Positions 54,212 through 63,877 are shown, numbered from the stretch's first letter. The stretch is 64,000 nt of DNA from Pseudopedobacter sp044361595 (GCA_044361595.1 JBIKIN010000012.1:70607-134606); one strand, 5' to 3'. Program-made: numbers and translations. The notes: a model not told the origin generated them from the sequence alone.

Positions 54212-55306
54212 ATGCAACAGCAACAAGAAAGTTTAAACCTTATTCAAATCACTAAATTAGGTTTAAAATATCGCAAGCATATTATATCAATAAGCCTTAT
54301 TGGGATTGTTTTTGGGATTATTGTTAGCTTTCTAATTAAGCCTAAATACGAAGCTTATACCATTTTTTATATCCCGGCAAATAATTCTATTTCTAAATCT
54401 GTACTGGCCGAAAACAACTTAGAAAACTTTTTAAGTTTTGGCGATGAAGAACAAATAGATCAGGTTTTAGAAATGTTAAACTCTGATAATTTAAAAGATG
54501 AAGTGATTAACAAATTTAATCTTAATAAACATTACCAAATTTCTGAAAGCGCAAAATATCCTAAAACAAAAGCTAGGAATCAATTTACTAAAAACACCAG
54601 TTTTAAAAGAACAGACTACCTAGCCATTAAAATTGAAGTGCTAGACGAAGACCCTCAATATGCAGCAGATATAGCAAATTATATTTCTACTTCTTTAGAT
54701 AGTTTAAGAACCGTTTTACAACAAGCCAGGGCAAAACAAGCATTTGATATTATTGGTTTTCAATACCAAAAAAAGAAAAATTTAGTAGATTCTATATTAT
54801 TAGAACAGCGAAAAATTAGAGCCCAAGGAGTGTTTGACTATGAAGCGCAATCTGAAGTTTTAAGTGAGGCCATTATTACAGCACAAACCAGTGTTAAAGC
54901 AGAAGAAGCTAGGTTAAAAGTATATGAACGCTATGCCAATAGATTGCCAGATAGCACTATCATTAGAGCTAAAGGTAGGTTTGAAGCAGCAAAAGCAACT
55001 TATCAATCTTTATTACCATCTGTAAATACTTTTGGGAAATTAAGTGGTAAATATTTAGAATTAGAAGCCCTTTATAAAATTGAGAATGAAGTATTGGGAA
55101 ACCTACAATTAAGGTATGAAAACGCTGAAGTTGATTTCAAAAATACTACCTCGCAAAAGTATTTAATACAAAAAGCAAGTGTGCCAGAGAAGAATAAATA
55201 CCCCAATAAAACTTTAGTAGTTATTCTGTTTACTTTATCAGCATTTTTGTTTGCCTACTTATTAGCCTTTTATTTAGAGTTTATTGTTCCAAAATTTAAA
55301 TCTTAA
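54212..55306 (+). CDS. Wzz-type polysaccharide chain-length determinant protein
   Basis: A 364-residue inner-membrane protein with two membrane helices (about 23-43 and 335-357) and a large periplasmic coiled part. The KPKYEAYTIFYIP start and AQYAADIANYIS-like region (DPQYAADIANYIS), with the PEKNKYPNK stretch before the second helix, are typical of Wzz/PCP proteins. It would set polymer length for the Wzy-dependent pathway with the next gene, which starts directly after its stop. No tyrosine-kinase domain. Confidence 0.9.
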   Translation: MQQQQESLNLIQITKLGLKYRKHIISISLIGIVFGIIVSFLIKPKYEAYTIFYIPANNSISKSVLAENNLENFLSFGDEEQIDQVLEMLNSDNLKDEVINKFNLNKHYQISESAKYPKTKARNQFTKNTSFKRTDYLAIKIEVLDEDPQYAADIANYISTSLDSLRTVLQQARAKQAFDIIGFQYQKKKNLVDSILLEQRKIRAQGVFDYEAQSEVLSEAIITAQTSVKAEEARLKVYERYANRLPDSTIIRAKGRFEAAKATYQSLLPSVNTFGKLSGKYLELEALYKIENEVLGNLQLRYENAEVDFKNTTSQKYLIQKASVPEKNKYPNKTLVVILFTLSAFLFAYLLAFYLEFIVPKFKS

Positions 55307-56752
55307 ATGCAACAAAGTGCAAATGTTATAAAGCTTTATACTTTAAGTTTAGTCTTTATTCTTTTAACCACTTTTTGCGCACTTCAATATCCCGATTACC
55401 TTTTTATTGCTGTACCGCTTTTACTTTTGTTTACCACTATATTCTTAGTCTCTATAGAATGGTTGTTTTTAATAGTGGCGTTTTGCACACCACTTTCAAT
55501 TGAATACAATATTGGCGACTCTGTATTAAATATCCCATCAGAGCCGTTGATGCTTATTTTCTTAGTGTTATTTGTTGTTAAAATTTTGCAAGATTACCAA
55601 AACCAAAAAGAACTTTTTAAACAGGTTTTATCTCTTATTATTGTTATTAACCTAGTTTGGATATTAATTACTAGCCTTACTAGTACATTACCTTTTATAT
55701 CGTTTAAGTTTCTTTTAGCTAGAATATGGATGGTAGTTTTTGGGTATTTTTGGGGAGCCATAATTTTTAAAAATCCAAAAAGAATTAAGCAGTTTTTTTT
55801 AGCTTTTGGTTTAGGCTTATGTTTAGTTATAGTTTACACCACATTTAATCACTACCACGAAGGCTTTTCGCAAAAAAGAGCCATGATGGTTATGAAACCT
55901 TTAATGGATGACCACACGGTTTATAGCGCTGTTTGTGCCATTGTTTTTTGCTTTACAAGCACCATTTTGTTTTCAAAATCTATTATTAAAAGCTTTTTTA
56001 GTCGAATAATTTTTACAGGTATAGCTGTTTTAAGTTTGGTGGGTGTAGGGTTGTCTTATTCTAGAGCGGCAGTAATTAGCTTAATTTTTGCTTTTGCGTT
56101 TTACTTACTTATTTGTTTTAAGGTGAGGTTTAAAACCATGTTAATTGTTTTTTTAATGGGTTTAGGTGTAGCTCTTTTCTTTCAAAACGAGATTTATCAG
56201 AAAGTTAGGAGTAATAAAACGGTATCTGGAAAAACCATTGTAGGCGATTTAAAATCAGTAACTAACATCAAAAACGACGATTCTAATGTGGAACGTCTAA
56301 ACCGATGGGAAGCTGGCTATAGAATGTTTTTAGAAAAACCATTTTTTGGTTTTGGACCCGGAACTTACATGTTTAAATATTCTGCTTATCAAAGAGCCCA
56401 CGAAATGACCAGTATTAGCACCACACAAGGTGATATGGGTAATATTCATAGCGAATATTTTGGGCCATTAGTTGACTCAGGGGTTATAGGATTCTTAATT
56501 ACTCTTTTACTTTTTGGCTACAGCATACATCACCTATTACAACTTCATTATGGAACTAAAAATAAAGAGACAAAATATTTAAGTTTAGCCATTTTGTTAG
56601 CCTTAATCAGTTATTATGTTCACGGGGTAATGAATAATTTTTTAGATCAAGATAAAATTGGCGTTATTTTTTGGGCAATGTTTGGAATGATTACGGCCTT
56701 ACGTTTAAATGAAAAAACTAATGCTATTGATGTTGAGATTCAAAATAGTTAG
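55307..56752 (+). CDS. O-antigen ligase / Wzy-type polymerase family protein
   Basis: 481 residues with about 11-12 membrane helices. The Wzy_C signature is seen late: RWEAGYRMFLEKPFFGFGPG and GNIHSEYFGPLVDSGVIGFL, with the conserved Arg and His. These proteins join or polymerise lipid-linked glycans in the periplasm. Ligase and polymerase cannot be told apart by sequence. It starts directly after the Wzz gene, but no glycosyltransferases, Wzx or Wza genes are near, so the partners are elsewhere. Confidence 0.88.
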   Translation: MQQSANVIKLYTLSLVFILLTTFCALQYPDYLFIAVPLLLLFTTIFLVSIEWLFLIVAFCTPLSIEYNIGDSVLNIPSEPLMLIFLVLFVVKILQDYQNQKELFKQVLSLIIVINLVWILITSLTSTLPFISFKFLLARIWMVVFGYFWGAIIFKNPKRIKQFFLAFGLGLCLVIVYTTFNHYHEGFSQKRAMMVMKPLMDDHTVYSAVCAIVFCFTSTILFSKSIIKSFFSRIIFTGIAVLSLVGVGLSYSRAAVISLIFAFAFYLLICFKVRFKTMLIVFLMGLGVALFFQNEIYQKVRSNKTVSGKTIVGDLKSVTNIKNDDSNVERLNRWEAGYRMFLEKPFFGFGPGTYMFKYSAYQRAHEMTSISTTQGDMGNIHSEYFGPLVDSGVIGFLITLLLFGYSIHHLLQLHYGTKNKETKYLSLAILLALISYYVHGVMNNFLDQDKIGVIFWAMFGMITALRLNEKTNAIDVEIQNS

Positions 56753-57860
56753 CATGCTGTTTTATTAATGATGATCAGGTTTGAGAATTTAAAAGAGTTA
56801 AAAGCTATTTAAACTCAGATTACACAATTAAAAATGCCACTAAGTGAAACTGAATTTCGCTTATCCGAAAGTTCAAAAACTCCCTTGAAGCATTCATTAG
56901 ACAAATTTATCCTCTTATCTATAATGATTAAAAGTTTAGTTATCTTATTCAATTGTTGTTCTTATAACCTCTGTTTTAACTAACGTTAAAACTTGTTCAT
57001 TGCCGCAGAGGGCTAGTCACTTTTTATCAGTCTTTGTTATTGTTTTTAAAAGGTCTTCAAGAGTGCTTCGCAATTTTTCAGTGTTGTTTATTGTTTTAAT
57101 TGGGCCTTCAAGAGTGCTTCGGAGTTTTTCCTAGAAAATTAACCCAAACCCGAGCTTTCAGAACACATGAAAGCCTTTGAAAACATAAACAAATTGAATA
57201 AAATTTCCACTACCCGCCTTTCCGTCGGGCTGGCGTTTGTTGCTACAACGTTACTACTTTAATTCCTTTTGTGCTAGTCGCAACAAACAAGGCGGAATAA
57301 TCGGTTAAAGGTTGTTTGTGCTTTTGCTGGTTGGGCTATCTTATAGAGCCGTTTGCAAGGTTCTGCGAAAATCAGCGCTATCAGCGGGAACTGAAATCTT
57401 GTCACTTTTTTTCAGTTTTGTTTGTTGTTTTAATTAGGCCTTTAAGAGTGCTTCGGAGTTTTTCCGCAAAAAGTAACCGAAACCGAGCTTTGCGAACACA
57501 TGAAAGCCATGACTAAATGCATTGTCACTTTTTTTCCGCAAAAAAGTAACCAAAAAACTCTCCGCTACGTTTGTTGCTACAGAGCAAGTGCTAAATGTTC
57601 TTCATCCAAATCGCAACAAACAAGGCGGAATGGTCGGAGAAAGGTTGTTTGTGCTTTTGCTGTACGGGCTACCTTGCAGAGCCGTTTGATAGGACTAACT
57701 AGCAAAATAATTCTAAGGTTTGTGCAATTTCAGATGCAAGTCTATTTTGGTTCATTTTGCATTAAGGAAAAAAACATCCCACGATTTGGAAAAGTAGCGG
57801 ATACTAAAAAGGGACTTTGCTATAATCCAGTGTGCAATTTGAATTAAATATAAAATTTAA
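56753..57860. other. 1.1-kb intergenic region filled by broken long repeats
   Basis: 56753-56968 shows nothing recognisable. 56969-57790 contains rearranged copies of the 18.1-19.6 kb repeat. Apparent readings at 57316-57516 and 57500-57847 are noise within the repeat. Confidence 0.7.
56969..57790 (+). repeat. Long hairpin-rich repeat, mosaic of two or more copies
   Basis: It opens with stem GTTTTAACTAACGTTAAAAC and CATTGCCGCAGAGGGCTAG, as in copy 2 at 18651, and then carries the TTTGTTGC...GCAACAAA stem twice. An insertion AGAGTGCTTCGGAGTTTTTCC-like (CTTCAAGAGTGCTTCG) occurs three times (near 57055, 57107 and 57443). The GCAATTTCAGATGCAAG tail is also present. It is rearranged relative to the array at 18 kb. 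Confidence 0.7.
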
Positions 57861-59108
57861 CTAATGAATTTTTAAAGTAAGAATAGTAATATCGTCTGTA
57901 GCCTCTTCAAAATTTCTTAATCGCTCCATCTTATCTAAAAGTAAAGCGTGAATTTCTTTCACTTCTTTTTCTTGATGATTCACTAAAAACTCTATTAACT
58001 GATTTTCTTCTATAGATTGCTCTTCTTCGCCATCAAACTCTATTATTCCGTCGGTATAATTAAAAATAATTGCTCCTTTTTCAATTGATATTTCGCCCTC
58101 ACTCACAGATGGTAATTCATCTAAGGCGCCAATCATCATACTACCCTTTTTTAAAGTATATGCTTGGTTATTTTGCAAAACAATAGTGGCATTATGACCG
58201 GCATTAATGTACTTTAACTTTCTAGTTTTTTCGTTATAAACTCCTATAAATAAAGTGATAAATCTATCTCCATTGGTGTTATTATACACATTCTGATTTA
58301 ATCGCTTAATTAACTCGGTTAAAGAAATATCAATAGAAACTAATGCTCTTAAACTGGCCTGGAAATTAGCCATAATTAAGGCCGCAGAAATTCCTTTTCC
58401 AGAAACATCCGCTACACACCATAAAAACTCATCATTATTTAACTGAATAAAATCAAAAAAGTCGCCACCAATACTTTGGTGTGGTTTGTAAATAGAATCT
58501 ACATCTAAAGATAAGTTATGAGGTAAGTTTTGAGGTATTAGCATGGTTTGTACTTGCCTTGCTAATTCAACTTCGCGTTGTAAACGCTCTCTGTGTAGGC
58601 GCTCTTTAAAAAGCTTTTTATTCTCAAATGCAACAATAATAACGTTAATTAAGGTTTGAATATAATCAACACTATTATCTAAAATCTTTTCATCGTTTTT
58701 ATACTTACCTACCAATACAAAGGCTAAAGCTTCTTCTTTGTGATGTACCGGAATAAAATAATCGTAACCATCGTAAATTGGATTTTTATTTCCTGTTACA
58801 TGAACCGGAACTTTAAGCGGAAGTAGTTCGACCGCCATGGCTTGAAGATCCTCGTGAGGCTCTATCTCGCCACCAAAATTGGCAACGCAATGAAATTCTT
58901 CTATATTAAGTAATAAAAGTCTAAATTTTTTAACCCTTAAATTGTTGCGCATAATCATTTCTAACATTTCTATTAGCGTTTGACTAGCAACATTGCTATT
59001 GATAGCCCTTGTTACTTCCAAAAGAGCACTTAATTCAGCTTGTCTTTTTAATAAAAGTTCTACTATATCTGTTTGCGAATCAGAATCTTGTTGATTTTGC
59101 TGTAACAT
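57861..59108 (-). CDS. SpoIIE-type PP2C protein phosphatase with GAF-like sensor
   Basis: 415 residues. A GAF-like domain (about 20-165), a linking helix REVELARQVQTMLIPQNLP (about 178-195) and an SpoIIE/RsbU-type PP2C domain (about 200-412). GGDFFDF, ADVSGKGISAALIMA and EATDDITIL hold the metal-binding Asp residues. Such phosphatases dephosphorylate anti-sigma-factor antagonists in partner-switching. No such partner is next to it. Single gene; cytoplasmic. Confidence 0.9.
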   Translation of the reverse strand: MLQQNQQDSDSQTDIVELLLKRQAELSALLEVTRAINSNVASQTLIEMLEMIMRNNLRVKKFRLLLLNIEEFHCVANFGGEIEPHEDLQAMAVELLPLKVPVHVTGNKNPIYDGYDYFIPVHHKEEALAFVLVGKYKNDEKILDNSVDYIQTLINVIIVAFENKKLFKERLHRERLQREVELARQVQTMLIPQNLPHNLSLDVDSIYKPHQSIGGDFFDFIQLNNDEFLWCVADVSGKGISAALIMANFQASLRALVSIDISLTELIKRLNQNVYNNTNGDRFITLFIGVYNEKTRKLKYINAGHNATIVLQNNQAYTLKKGSMMIGALDELPSVSEGEISIEKGAIIFNYTDGIIEFDGEEEQSIEENQLIEFLVNHQEKEVKEIHALLLDKMERLRNFEEATDDITILTLKIH

Positions 59109-59159
59109 TTAAAGGTTTAAATATGATACTAAATTAACTTAATTAGCACAAACAAGCAA

Positions 59160-60275
59160 CTAAACATTCGTATTTTGAGATTTAGTATCAAATACATTGT
59201 TTAGCCCAATGGTAATTAAATTAAATGAATAAACCATAAACATAATCATAAGTCCCGGGATAAAAGCCAAGTAAGCAGCATCCATAATAATGTAACCATA
59301 ATGCTCTTTAATCATGCTTCCCCAGGTTGGTGTTGGCGGCTGGGCACCAAAACCTAGAAAGCTTAAACCCGCTTCTAATAAAATAGCCGATGCAAAATTA
59401 GAGGCGGTAACCACTAAAATTGGACCTGCAATATTGGGTAATATATGTTTATAAATAATCCTAAAATTTGAGAAACCTAAAGACTTAGCGGCTTCTACAA
59501 ATTGGGTGTTTTTTAAAGCTAAAACTTGGCCTCTCACTAAACGAGCAACTTCTACCCACATAGATAAGCCCACCGCAATAAAAACCTGATAAAATCCCTT
59601 ACCCAAAGCAAACGATATGGCAATAACCATCAATAATGCAGGTAAAGACCAAATTACGTTCATAAACCAGCTAATTACAGCATCTAATTTGCCGCCATAA
59701 TAACCAGCTAAAGCGCCTAAGGTAACACCAATGGCCAAACTTATAATTACAGCAATAAAACCAACCAAAAGCGAGATTCTAGCGCCAATAATAATTCTAC
59801 TTAATAAGTCTCTACCATAAATATCTGTTCCTAACCAAAAGCGCTTTTTGATTAAATATTTATCCTTTAAAAAACTTCTATCTTGTTTTAAGTCTGCTTT
59901 AGATAATGCTACACTTTTTAAATCACCAATTTCTCCTTCGCCTAAATACTCATGATAGTAAAGATAACTACCCTTAAACTGATAGTCGCTTATGGGGATA
60001 TATTCAGAAATGGCGGGCTGGCCAAACAACATCTTTTTGAAAAAGCCTATTTCTACAGCTTGAGTTTCTTTATCGATTTTTAAAAGTGTGAAGGTAGAGC
60101 CAGGCTTTTCTATATTTAACTGCAAATTCATCAGATTGGCATTTGGAGTACTATCTGGAGTTATTAAATAACCTAAAATTGCTGTTATAGAAACTAAAGC
60201 AATAAAACACAAGCCCAAAAAAGCCAATTTTTGACGATAAAATTTCTTCCAAATAGCGCCTCTAACTTGCTTCAT
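59160..60275 (-). CDS. ABC transporter permease, DppC/OppC family
   Basis: 371 residues. The first helix (about 17-35) is followed by a long periplasmic segment of roughly 120 residues, longer than in E. coli DppC, then five helices. The permease loop EAAKSLGFSNFRIIYKHILPN is the EAA motif that contacts the ATPase, and GAQPPTPTWGSM is typical of peptide/nickel importers. The periplasmic-binding, DppB and ATPase genes are not here. It lies 10 bases after the GT2 gene, but the functional link is unclear. Confidence 0.9.
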   Translation of the reverse strand: MKQVRGAIWKKFYRQKLAFLGLCFIALVSITAILGYLITPDSTPNANLMNLQLNIEKPGSTFTLLKIDKETQAVEIGFFKKMLFGQPAISEYIPISDYQFKGSYLYYHEYLGEGEIGDLKSVALSKADLKQDRSFLKDKYLIKKRFWLGTDIYGRDLLSRIIIGARISLLVGFIAVIISLAIGVTLGALAGYYGGKLDAVISWFMNVIWSLPALLMVIAISFALGKGFYQVFIAVGLSMWVEVARLVRGQVLALKNTQFVEAAKSLGFSNFRIIYKHILPNIAGPILVVTASNFASAILLEAGLSFLGFGAQPPTPTWGSMIKEHYGYIIMDAAYLAFIPGLMIMFMVYSFNLITIGLNNVFDTKSQNTNV

Positions 60276-60285
60276 TAGTTCTACA

Positions 60286-61440
60286 TTAATTTACAGATCT
60301 TCCTTTCCACTCGTACTTGCCCTTATTGCCAACTAAACCAATGTAAATAAAATAAATTACATGAATAAATGTGATGATGACCAAGTTTGGTAGCAATTCT
60401 TTTCTTTTTGCAAAAGAGGTTAAACGCTGTAGAAACAAAACCTCGGCACAAAATTTAATTAAAAACTGCACCGCTAGTAATTTGGGAAATACTGGAAAGA
60501 AAAATGCCAAAATAAAATTGATAGCCAAAGAAAGATTAAAAACCCAAATAGATATCGCAACCAATAAAAAGGCAGAGTTATCGTACTTTCTTGTTTTACT
60601 TGCCCATCGTTTACGCTGCTGCATAAATGCTTTTAAATTCTCTTTTCCATGGGTGTAAACTAGGGCATCAAAAGATTTGCAAAACCCAATGGTGCCTGGG
60701 TAAGCTTTAGCCACTTTGTGTAAAAACAATTCATCATCGCCACTTGCTAAATCATCAATACCTGTAAAACCACCTAAGGCAAAAAACACTTCTTTTTTAT
60801 AGGCTAAATTAGCGCCATTACAAGTAGTTGGTTTTTTATTGCCAATACCGGCAGCCCCTAAACCCATCAAATACAAAAACTCTAAAGTTTGAATACGCTC
60901 AAAAAAAGACTTTTCTTCAAAATATACTACCGGCGAACTAATTAAATTCCAGTTTCCAGTTTCATACATTCCCACAACGTTAGCTAACCACAAATTCCCC
61001 ATTCTACAATCGGCATCAGTGGCTACAATTAACTCCCCGGTAGAAACCTTAATCGCTTCTGAAATGGCTTTTTTCTTATAAGAGTTAAGCGGCTTTGCTT
61101 CGTTTAGCTGAATGAGTTTAACCCCTTGGTTTGCATAAGACGCTATAACTTTAGAGGTATCATCGGTAGAGTGATCATCAACAATAATAAACTCAAATAA
61201 ATCTTTAGGATACTTTTGTGCAAGTATATCTTCTATGGTAAGGTGTATACTTTCCGCTTCGTTTCGGGCGGCTATAAGAACAGAAACTTTAGTTTTAAAT
61301 GTTTGCTTATTAAGGTAAAAGAAAGGAATTTTCTCCCATCCGCTTCGCATATATAAAACCAAAAAAGCGTAAAAAAAGGCTAAAAAAAGAGCGCCTGCAC
61401 TAACTATTGCTATCATCAAAGAATTTAAGTTTAAAAACAA
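60286..61440 (-). CDS. Family 2 glycosyltransferase, membrane-bound
   Basis: 384 residues. One N-terminal helix (about 9-30), a GT-A domain with VLIAARNEAESI, VDDHSTDDT and DADCRMGN, then SGDDELF and QQRKRWASK as the acceptor/processive motifs, and three C-terminal helices. Predicted product: a lipid- or surface-linked sugar. It shares 41 bases with the 3' end of the gene upstream if it starts at 61440; Met9 (61416) would cut the overlap to 17. The close coupling suggests one pathway with the flippase-like neighbour. Confidence 0.9.
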   Translation of the reverse strand: MFLNLNSLMIAIVSAGALFLAFFYAFLVLYMRSGWEKIPFFYLNKQTFKTKVSVLIAARNEAESIHLTIEDILAQKYPKDLFEFIIVDDHSTDDTSKVIASYANQGVKLIQLNEAKPLNSYKKKAISEAIKVSTGELIVATDADCRMGNLWLANVVGMYETGNWNLISSPVVYFEEKSFFERIQTLEFLYLMGLGAAGIGNKKPTTCNGANLAYKKEVFFALGGFTGIDDLASGDDELFLHKVAKAYPGTIGFCKSFDALVYTHGKENLKAFMQQRKRWASKTRKYDNSAFLLVAISIWVFNLSLAINFILAFFFPVFPKLLAVQFLIKFCAEVLFLQRLTSFAKRKELLPNLVIITFIHVIYFIYIGLVGNKGKYEWKGRSVN

Positions 61441-62395
61441 AAATAGATCCTATCACCGCCGGGACAATTAAGTTGATAAACCAAATTAATGCAACGGCAG
61501 CCATAATTGCTATTTCTTGGTTGGTAAGATAGCTAAAAAAGTAAGTTGCGGTTAAACTTCTTACGCCAATATCTAACAAATCTAAAGACGGTAGTGCAGA
61601 TTGTATAAAAAACAACAGCAACATCATTATAGCAGATTGGCCTAAGTTTATATCGGGAATTAATAAATGTATAATCACTAAATATTGCGAAGTAAAAACA
61701 GCATATCTGCTTAAGCTAAAAAACATCACTTTTAGCAATTCGGGCTGCCTATATTTACCCAAAACAGAAAAATATTTACTAAACCTTTTTAAAAACTTTA
61801 AACTGTTTAACGATTTTTCTAACCACCTAATATTCAGATAAAATAGCAAAAAGAAAAAGCAAAAGCCCGTCACCAGCAGAGAAATTCCTAAAAAAAGCCA
61901 TTGATCTATGGGTTTAAAATAATAGATAAACCACAGCAAAGCTATGGCTCCCATTACATGGGTGATAACCAGTTGAGAAATTTGCCCAACAATCATAGCA
62001 ATGGCGCCATGTGCTCTTTTACGAGGCGATAGAAATAAAATTCTACCACCATACTCGCCAATTCTATTAGGTGTAAAAACCGCCCAAGTTAATCCGCAAA
62101 AAACCGATTCGACAGCCTTATAAAAACTTAACTTTTCAATTTTATAAATCAGGAATTTCCATTTTGCGCTTTCTAAAAACCAGTTAACAAGCATCAAAAC
62201 AAAAATTAAAGACAAGTAACAATAAACTTTTACAACGGGTAATTGCTTAATTAATTCAATAAACTCGTCTAAATTTTGGTTGTTACTCAGTTTTTTATAA
62301 ATGAAATATGCAGCAAAACCAACAATTGTTAATTTTAGTAGGTAGCCTAAAATCTTTCGATTTGCTTGAGTCAAAACAATTCCCATTTCATGCAA
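61400..62395 (-). CDS. LPG-synthase-type (UPF0104) integral membrane protein
   Basis: 331 residues with about eight membrane helices. WFLESAKWKFLIYKI, the TPNRIGEYGGRILFL segment and the LPSLDLLDIGVRSLTA region mark the MprF/AglD-like flippase fold (lysylphosphatidylglycerol synthase TM region, PF03706). It has no aminoacyl-transferase domain. The family probably moves lipids or glycolipids. It overlaps the GT2 gene and is divergent from ruvC, 29 bases away. Met4 is an alternative start. Confidence 0.88.
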   Translation of the reverse strand: MHEMGIVLTQANRKILGYLLKLTIVGFAAYFIYKKLSNNQNLDEFIELIKQLPVVKVYCYLSLIFVLMLVNWFLESAKWKFLIYKIEKLSFYKAVESVFCGLTWAVFTPNRIGEYGGRILFLSPRKRAHGAIAMIVGQISQLVITHVMGAIALLWFIYYFKPIDQWLFLGISLLVTGFCFFFLLFYLNIRWLEKSLNSLKFLKRFSKYFSVLGKYRQPELLKVMFFSLSRYAVFTSQYLVIIHLLIPDINLGQSAIMMLLLFFIQSALPSLDLLDIGVRSLTATYFFSYLTNQEIAIMAAVALIWFINLIVPAVIGSIFVFKLKFFDDSNS

Positions 62396-62424
62396 TGTTA
62401 AGAATTTAGCTTAATATTGCCCCT

Positions 62425-62991
62425 ATGATTAGAGAAAAATCCAAAGAACGCATCATTTTAGGGATAGATCCCGGTACTGCAGTTATGGGTTATGGGGTGT
62501 TAAAAGAAACAGGAAATAAAATAGAATTAATTAGTCTTGGCGTGGTAAAAATGACACATCTAGACGATCATTTTTTAAAGCTCCAAAAAATATTTGAACG
62601 CACAACCGTATTAATAGAGCAATATAACCCAGATTGTATTGCCTTAGAAGCCCCATTTTACGGCAAAAACATACAAGTAATGTTAAAACTAGGCCGAGCC
62701 CAAGGTGTAGCCATGGCTGCCGGTTTAGCCAAAGGATTACCCATTTTTGAGTACTCGCCTAAAAAAGTAAAACAAGCCATTACCGGAAACGGCAACGCCA
62801 CCAAAGAACAAGTTGCAGCCATGTTGCAGCAGCTTTTAAAATTTAAAGAAACCCCCGAGTTTTTAGACGCTACCGATGGTTTAGGTGTAGCCGTTTGTCA
62901 TTCTTTCCAAAAAGTAAGTAGTACTGGAGGCGGCAAAAGTTATAGCGGCTGGGAAGCATTTGCCAAAGACAATGTTAAACGAGTAAAATAA
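62425..62991 (+). CDS. ruvC: Crossover junction endodeoxyribonuclease RuvC
   Basis: 188 residues, the usual length. Catalytic acids: Asp15 (LGIDPGTAV), Glu75 (ALEAPFYG), Asp148 and Asp151 (FLDATDGLGVAVCH). It resolves Holliday junctions as a dimer with RuvAB. Divergent from the membrane-protein gene and followed by a REP-like element. The window also holds ruvX (11771), a related RNase H-fold nuclease. Confidence 0.96.
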   Translation: MIREKSKERIILGIDPGTAVMGYGVLKETGNKIELISLGVVKMTHLDDHFLKLQKIFERTTVLIEQYNPDCIALEAPFYGKNIQVMLKLGRAQGVAMAAGLAKGLPIFEYSPKKVKQAITGNGNATKEQVAAMLQQLLKFKETPEFLDATDGLGVAVCHSFQKVSSTGGGKSYSGWEAFAKDNVKRVK

Positions 62992-62993
62992 TT

Positions 62994-63128
62994 TGGGCGG
63001 CTTAACGGGTCACAAAGTGACTCTCCAAAGGAGTTCTTTGAACCTTTGGAGTTTTGCAGGGGTACCGTTTGCTTTCCAAAAAAAGCAAACCGTCCGCTTC
63101 GCTCCCGCCCTTCCAATCCCTGCCGCAA
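62994..63128. repeat. REP-like compound element, inverted copy of the one at 11346
   Basis: Stems: GTCAC/GTGAC, CTCCAAAGG (63023-63031) / CCTTTGGAG (63043-63051), and GTTTGCTTT/AAAGCAAAC (about 63067-63090). The part from 63053 to 63126 is the reverse complement of 11349-11418. It begins 3 bases after the ruvC stop. Confidence 0.85.
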
Positions 63129-63267
63129 AAAGTTGTGGTTAACCTATATGGTCTATTTTTAATTCTTCGTAAAAAGTATATATTTGGTAGTGAAAAACAG
63201 CAAAAAAACTACCCCAAGCCATCCAATTTTGGTTGTATAACGGGGGTTTTATTGCACATATATATAA

Positions 63268-63276
63268 GTTAGGTAC
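63268..63276 (+). repeat. Cassette-start 9-mer (R'-like) before the small exported gene
   Basis: GTTAGGTAC, matching G/TTRRRY (TTAGGT.C). Its complement GTACCTAA recurs at 63870-63877 just after the gene, framing it as the SMI1 gene is framed at 16.6-17.3 kb. The ATG is six bases downstream. Confidence 0.5.
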
Positions 63277-63282
63277 AATTAT

Positions 63283-63867
63283 ATGAAGACAGTGCTATTA
63301 AATTTATTCCTGCTCATTAGTTTAAATTCATTCGGACAATTACCCGAAATAAAAACTAATGTTGAAGAAAGAATTAAACTTGAGTCAGTCGTTTATGACA
63401 TCTTGCATATAGAATATGACTTCATTATTTCATTTACTACTGAAAGTTATTGGTCTTCAAAAGAAAATTTTCAAGTTATTGCTAAAAAAGGAGAAACTTG
63501 GAATAAATTAAATATCAAAAGAAAAAAGAAAAAGAATGGAAACTTCAGCAAACCAAAAATTAGAAAACAAAAACTTAAATCTGAAACAGCTGAAAACCTT
63601 TTACGAGAATTAACAAATGAATCATTTTGGACCTTGAACAGAGATTCTTTAAATAATTTTAAAGTTGAAGATAAGGAAAATGGGATAACTCATTTATATA
63701 CAAAAACTGATGGAACAAATTATAAATTTGAAGTGTTTACAAAATCTAATTTTTTACTCATAAATGCATACGAACCTGAATATTATTCAAAAGTAATACC
63801 CGAAGTTATAAGTAGAAGGACTTTTATCTCGTGTGCTAACCTTTTTATAAATATGGTAAAAGAATAA
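63283..63867 (+). CDS. Small exported protein of unknown family
   Basis: 194 residues. A signal peptide (1-19, ending NSFGQ), a middle with a basic stretch RKKKKNGNFSKPKIRKQKLKS (about 86-106 of the precursor), and a beta-rich C-terminus. I recognise no family. No metal or catalytic motif stands out. It is AT-rich, framed by matching 9-mers, and ends 11 bases before the group II intron boundary, so it looks like a mobile gene cassette. Confidence 0.6.
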   Translation: MKTVLLNLFLLISLNSFGQLPEIKTNVEERIKLESVVYDILHIEYDFIISFTTESYWSSKENFQVIAKKGETWNKLNIKRKKKKNGNFSKPKIRKQKLKSETAENLLRELTNESFWTLNRDSLNNFKVEDKENGITHLYTKTDGTNYKFEVFTKSNFLLINAYEPEYYSKVIPEVISRRTFISCANLFINMVKE

Positions 63868-63869
63868 CT

Positions 63870-63877
63870 GTACCTAA
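63870..63877 (+). repeat. Cassette-end 8-mer (R''-like) interrupted by the intron
   Basis: GTACCTAA is the reverse complement of 63268-63275 plus the next base; the expected final C is missing because intron sequence begins there (CTAATCGAG). Confidence 0.45.

Noticed and set aside
57316..57847. Two overlapping plus-strand readings (66 and 115 codons)
   Set aside because: Both fall in the mosaic repeat with hairpin arms translated as protein; Arg/Ser-rich composition and no family.
63054..63272. A 72-codon reading after ruvC
   Set aside because: It translates the REP-like element shared with 11.4 kb, read from a palindrome.
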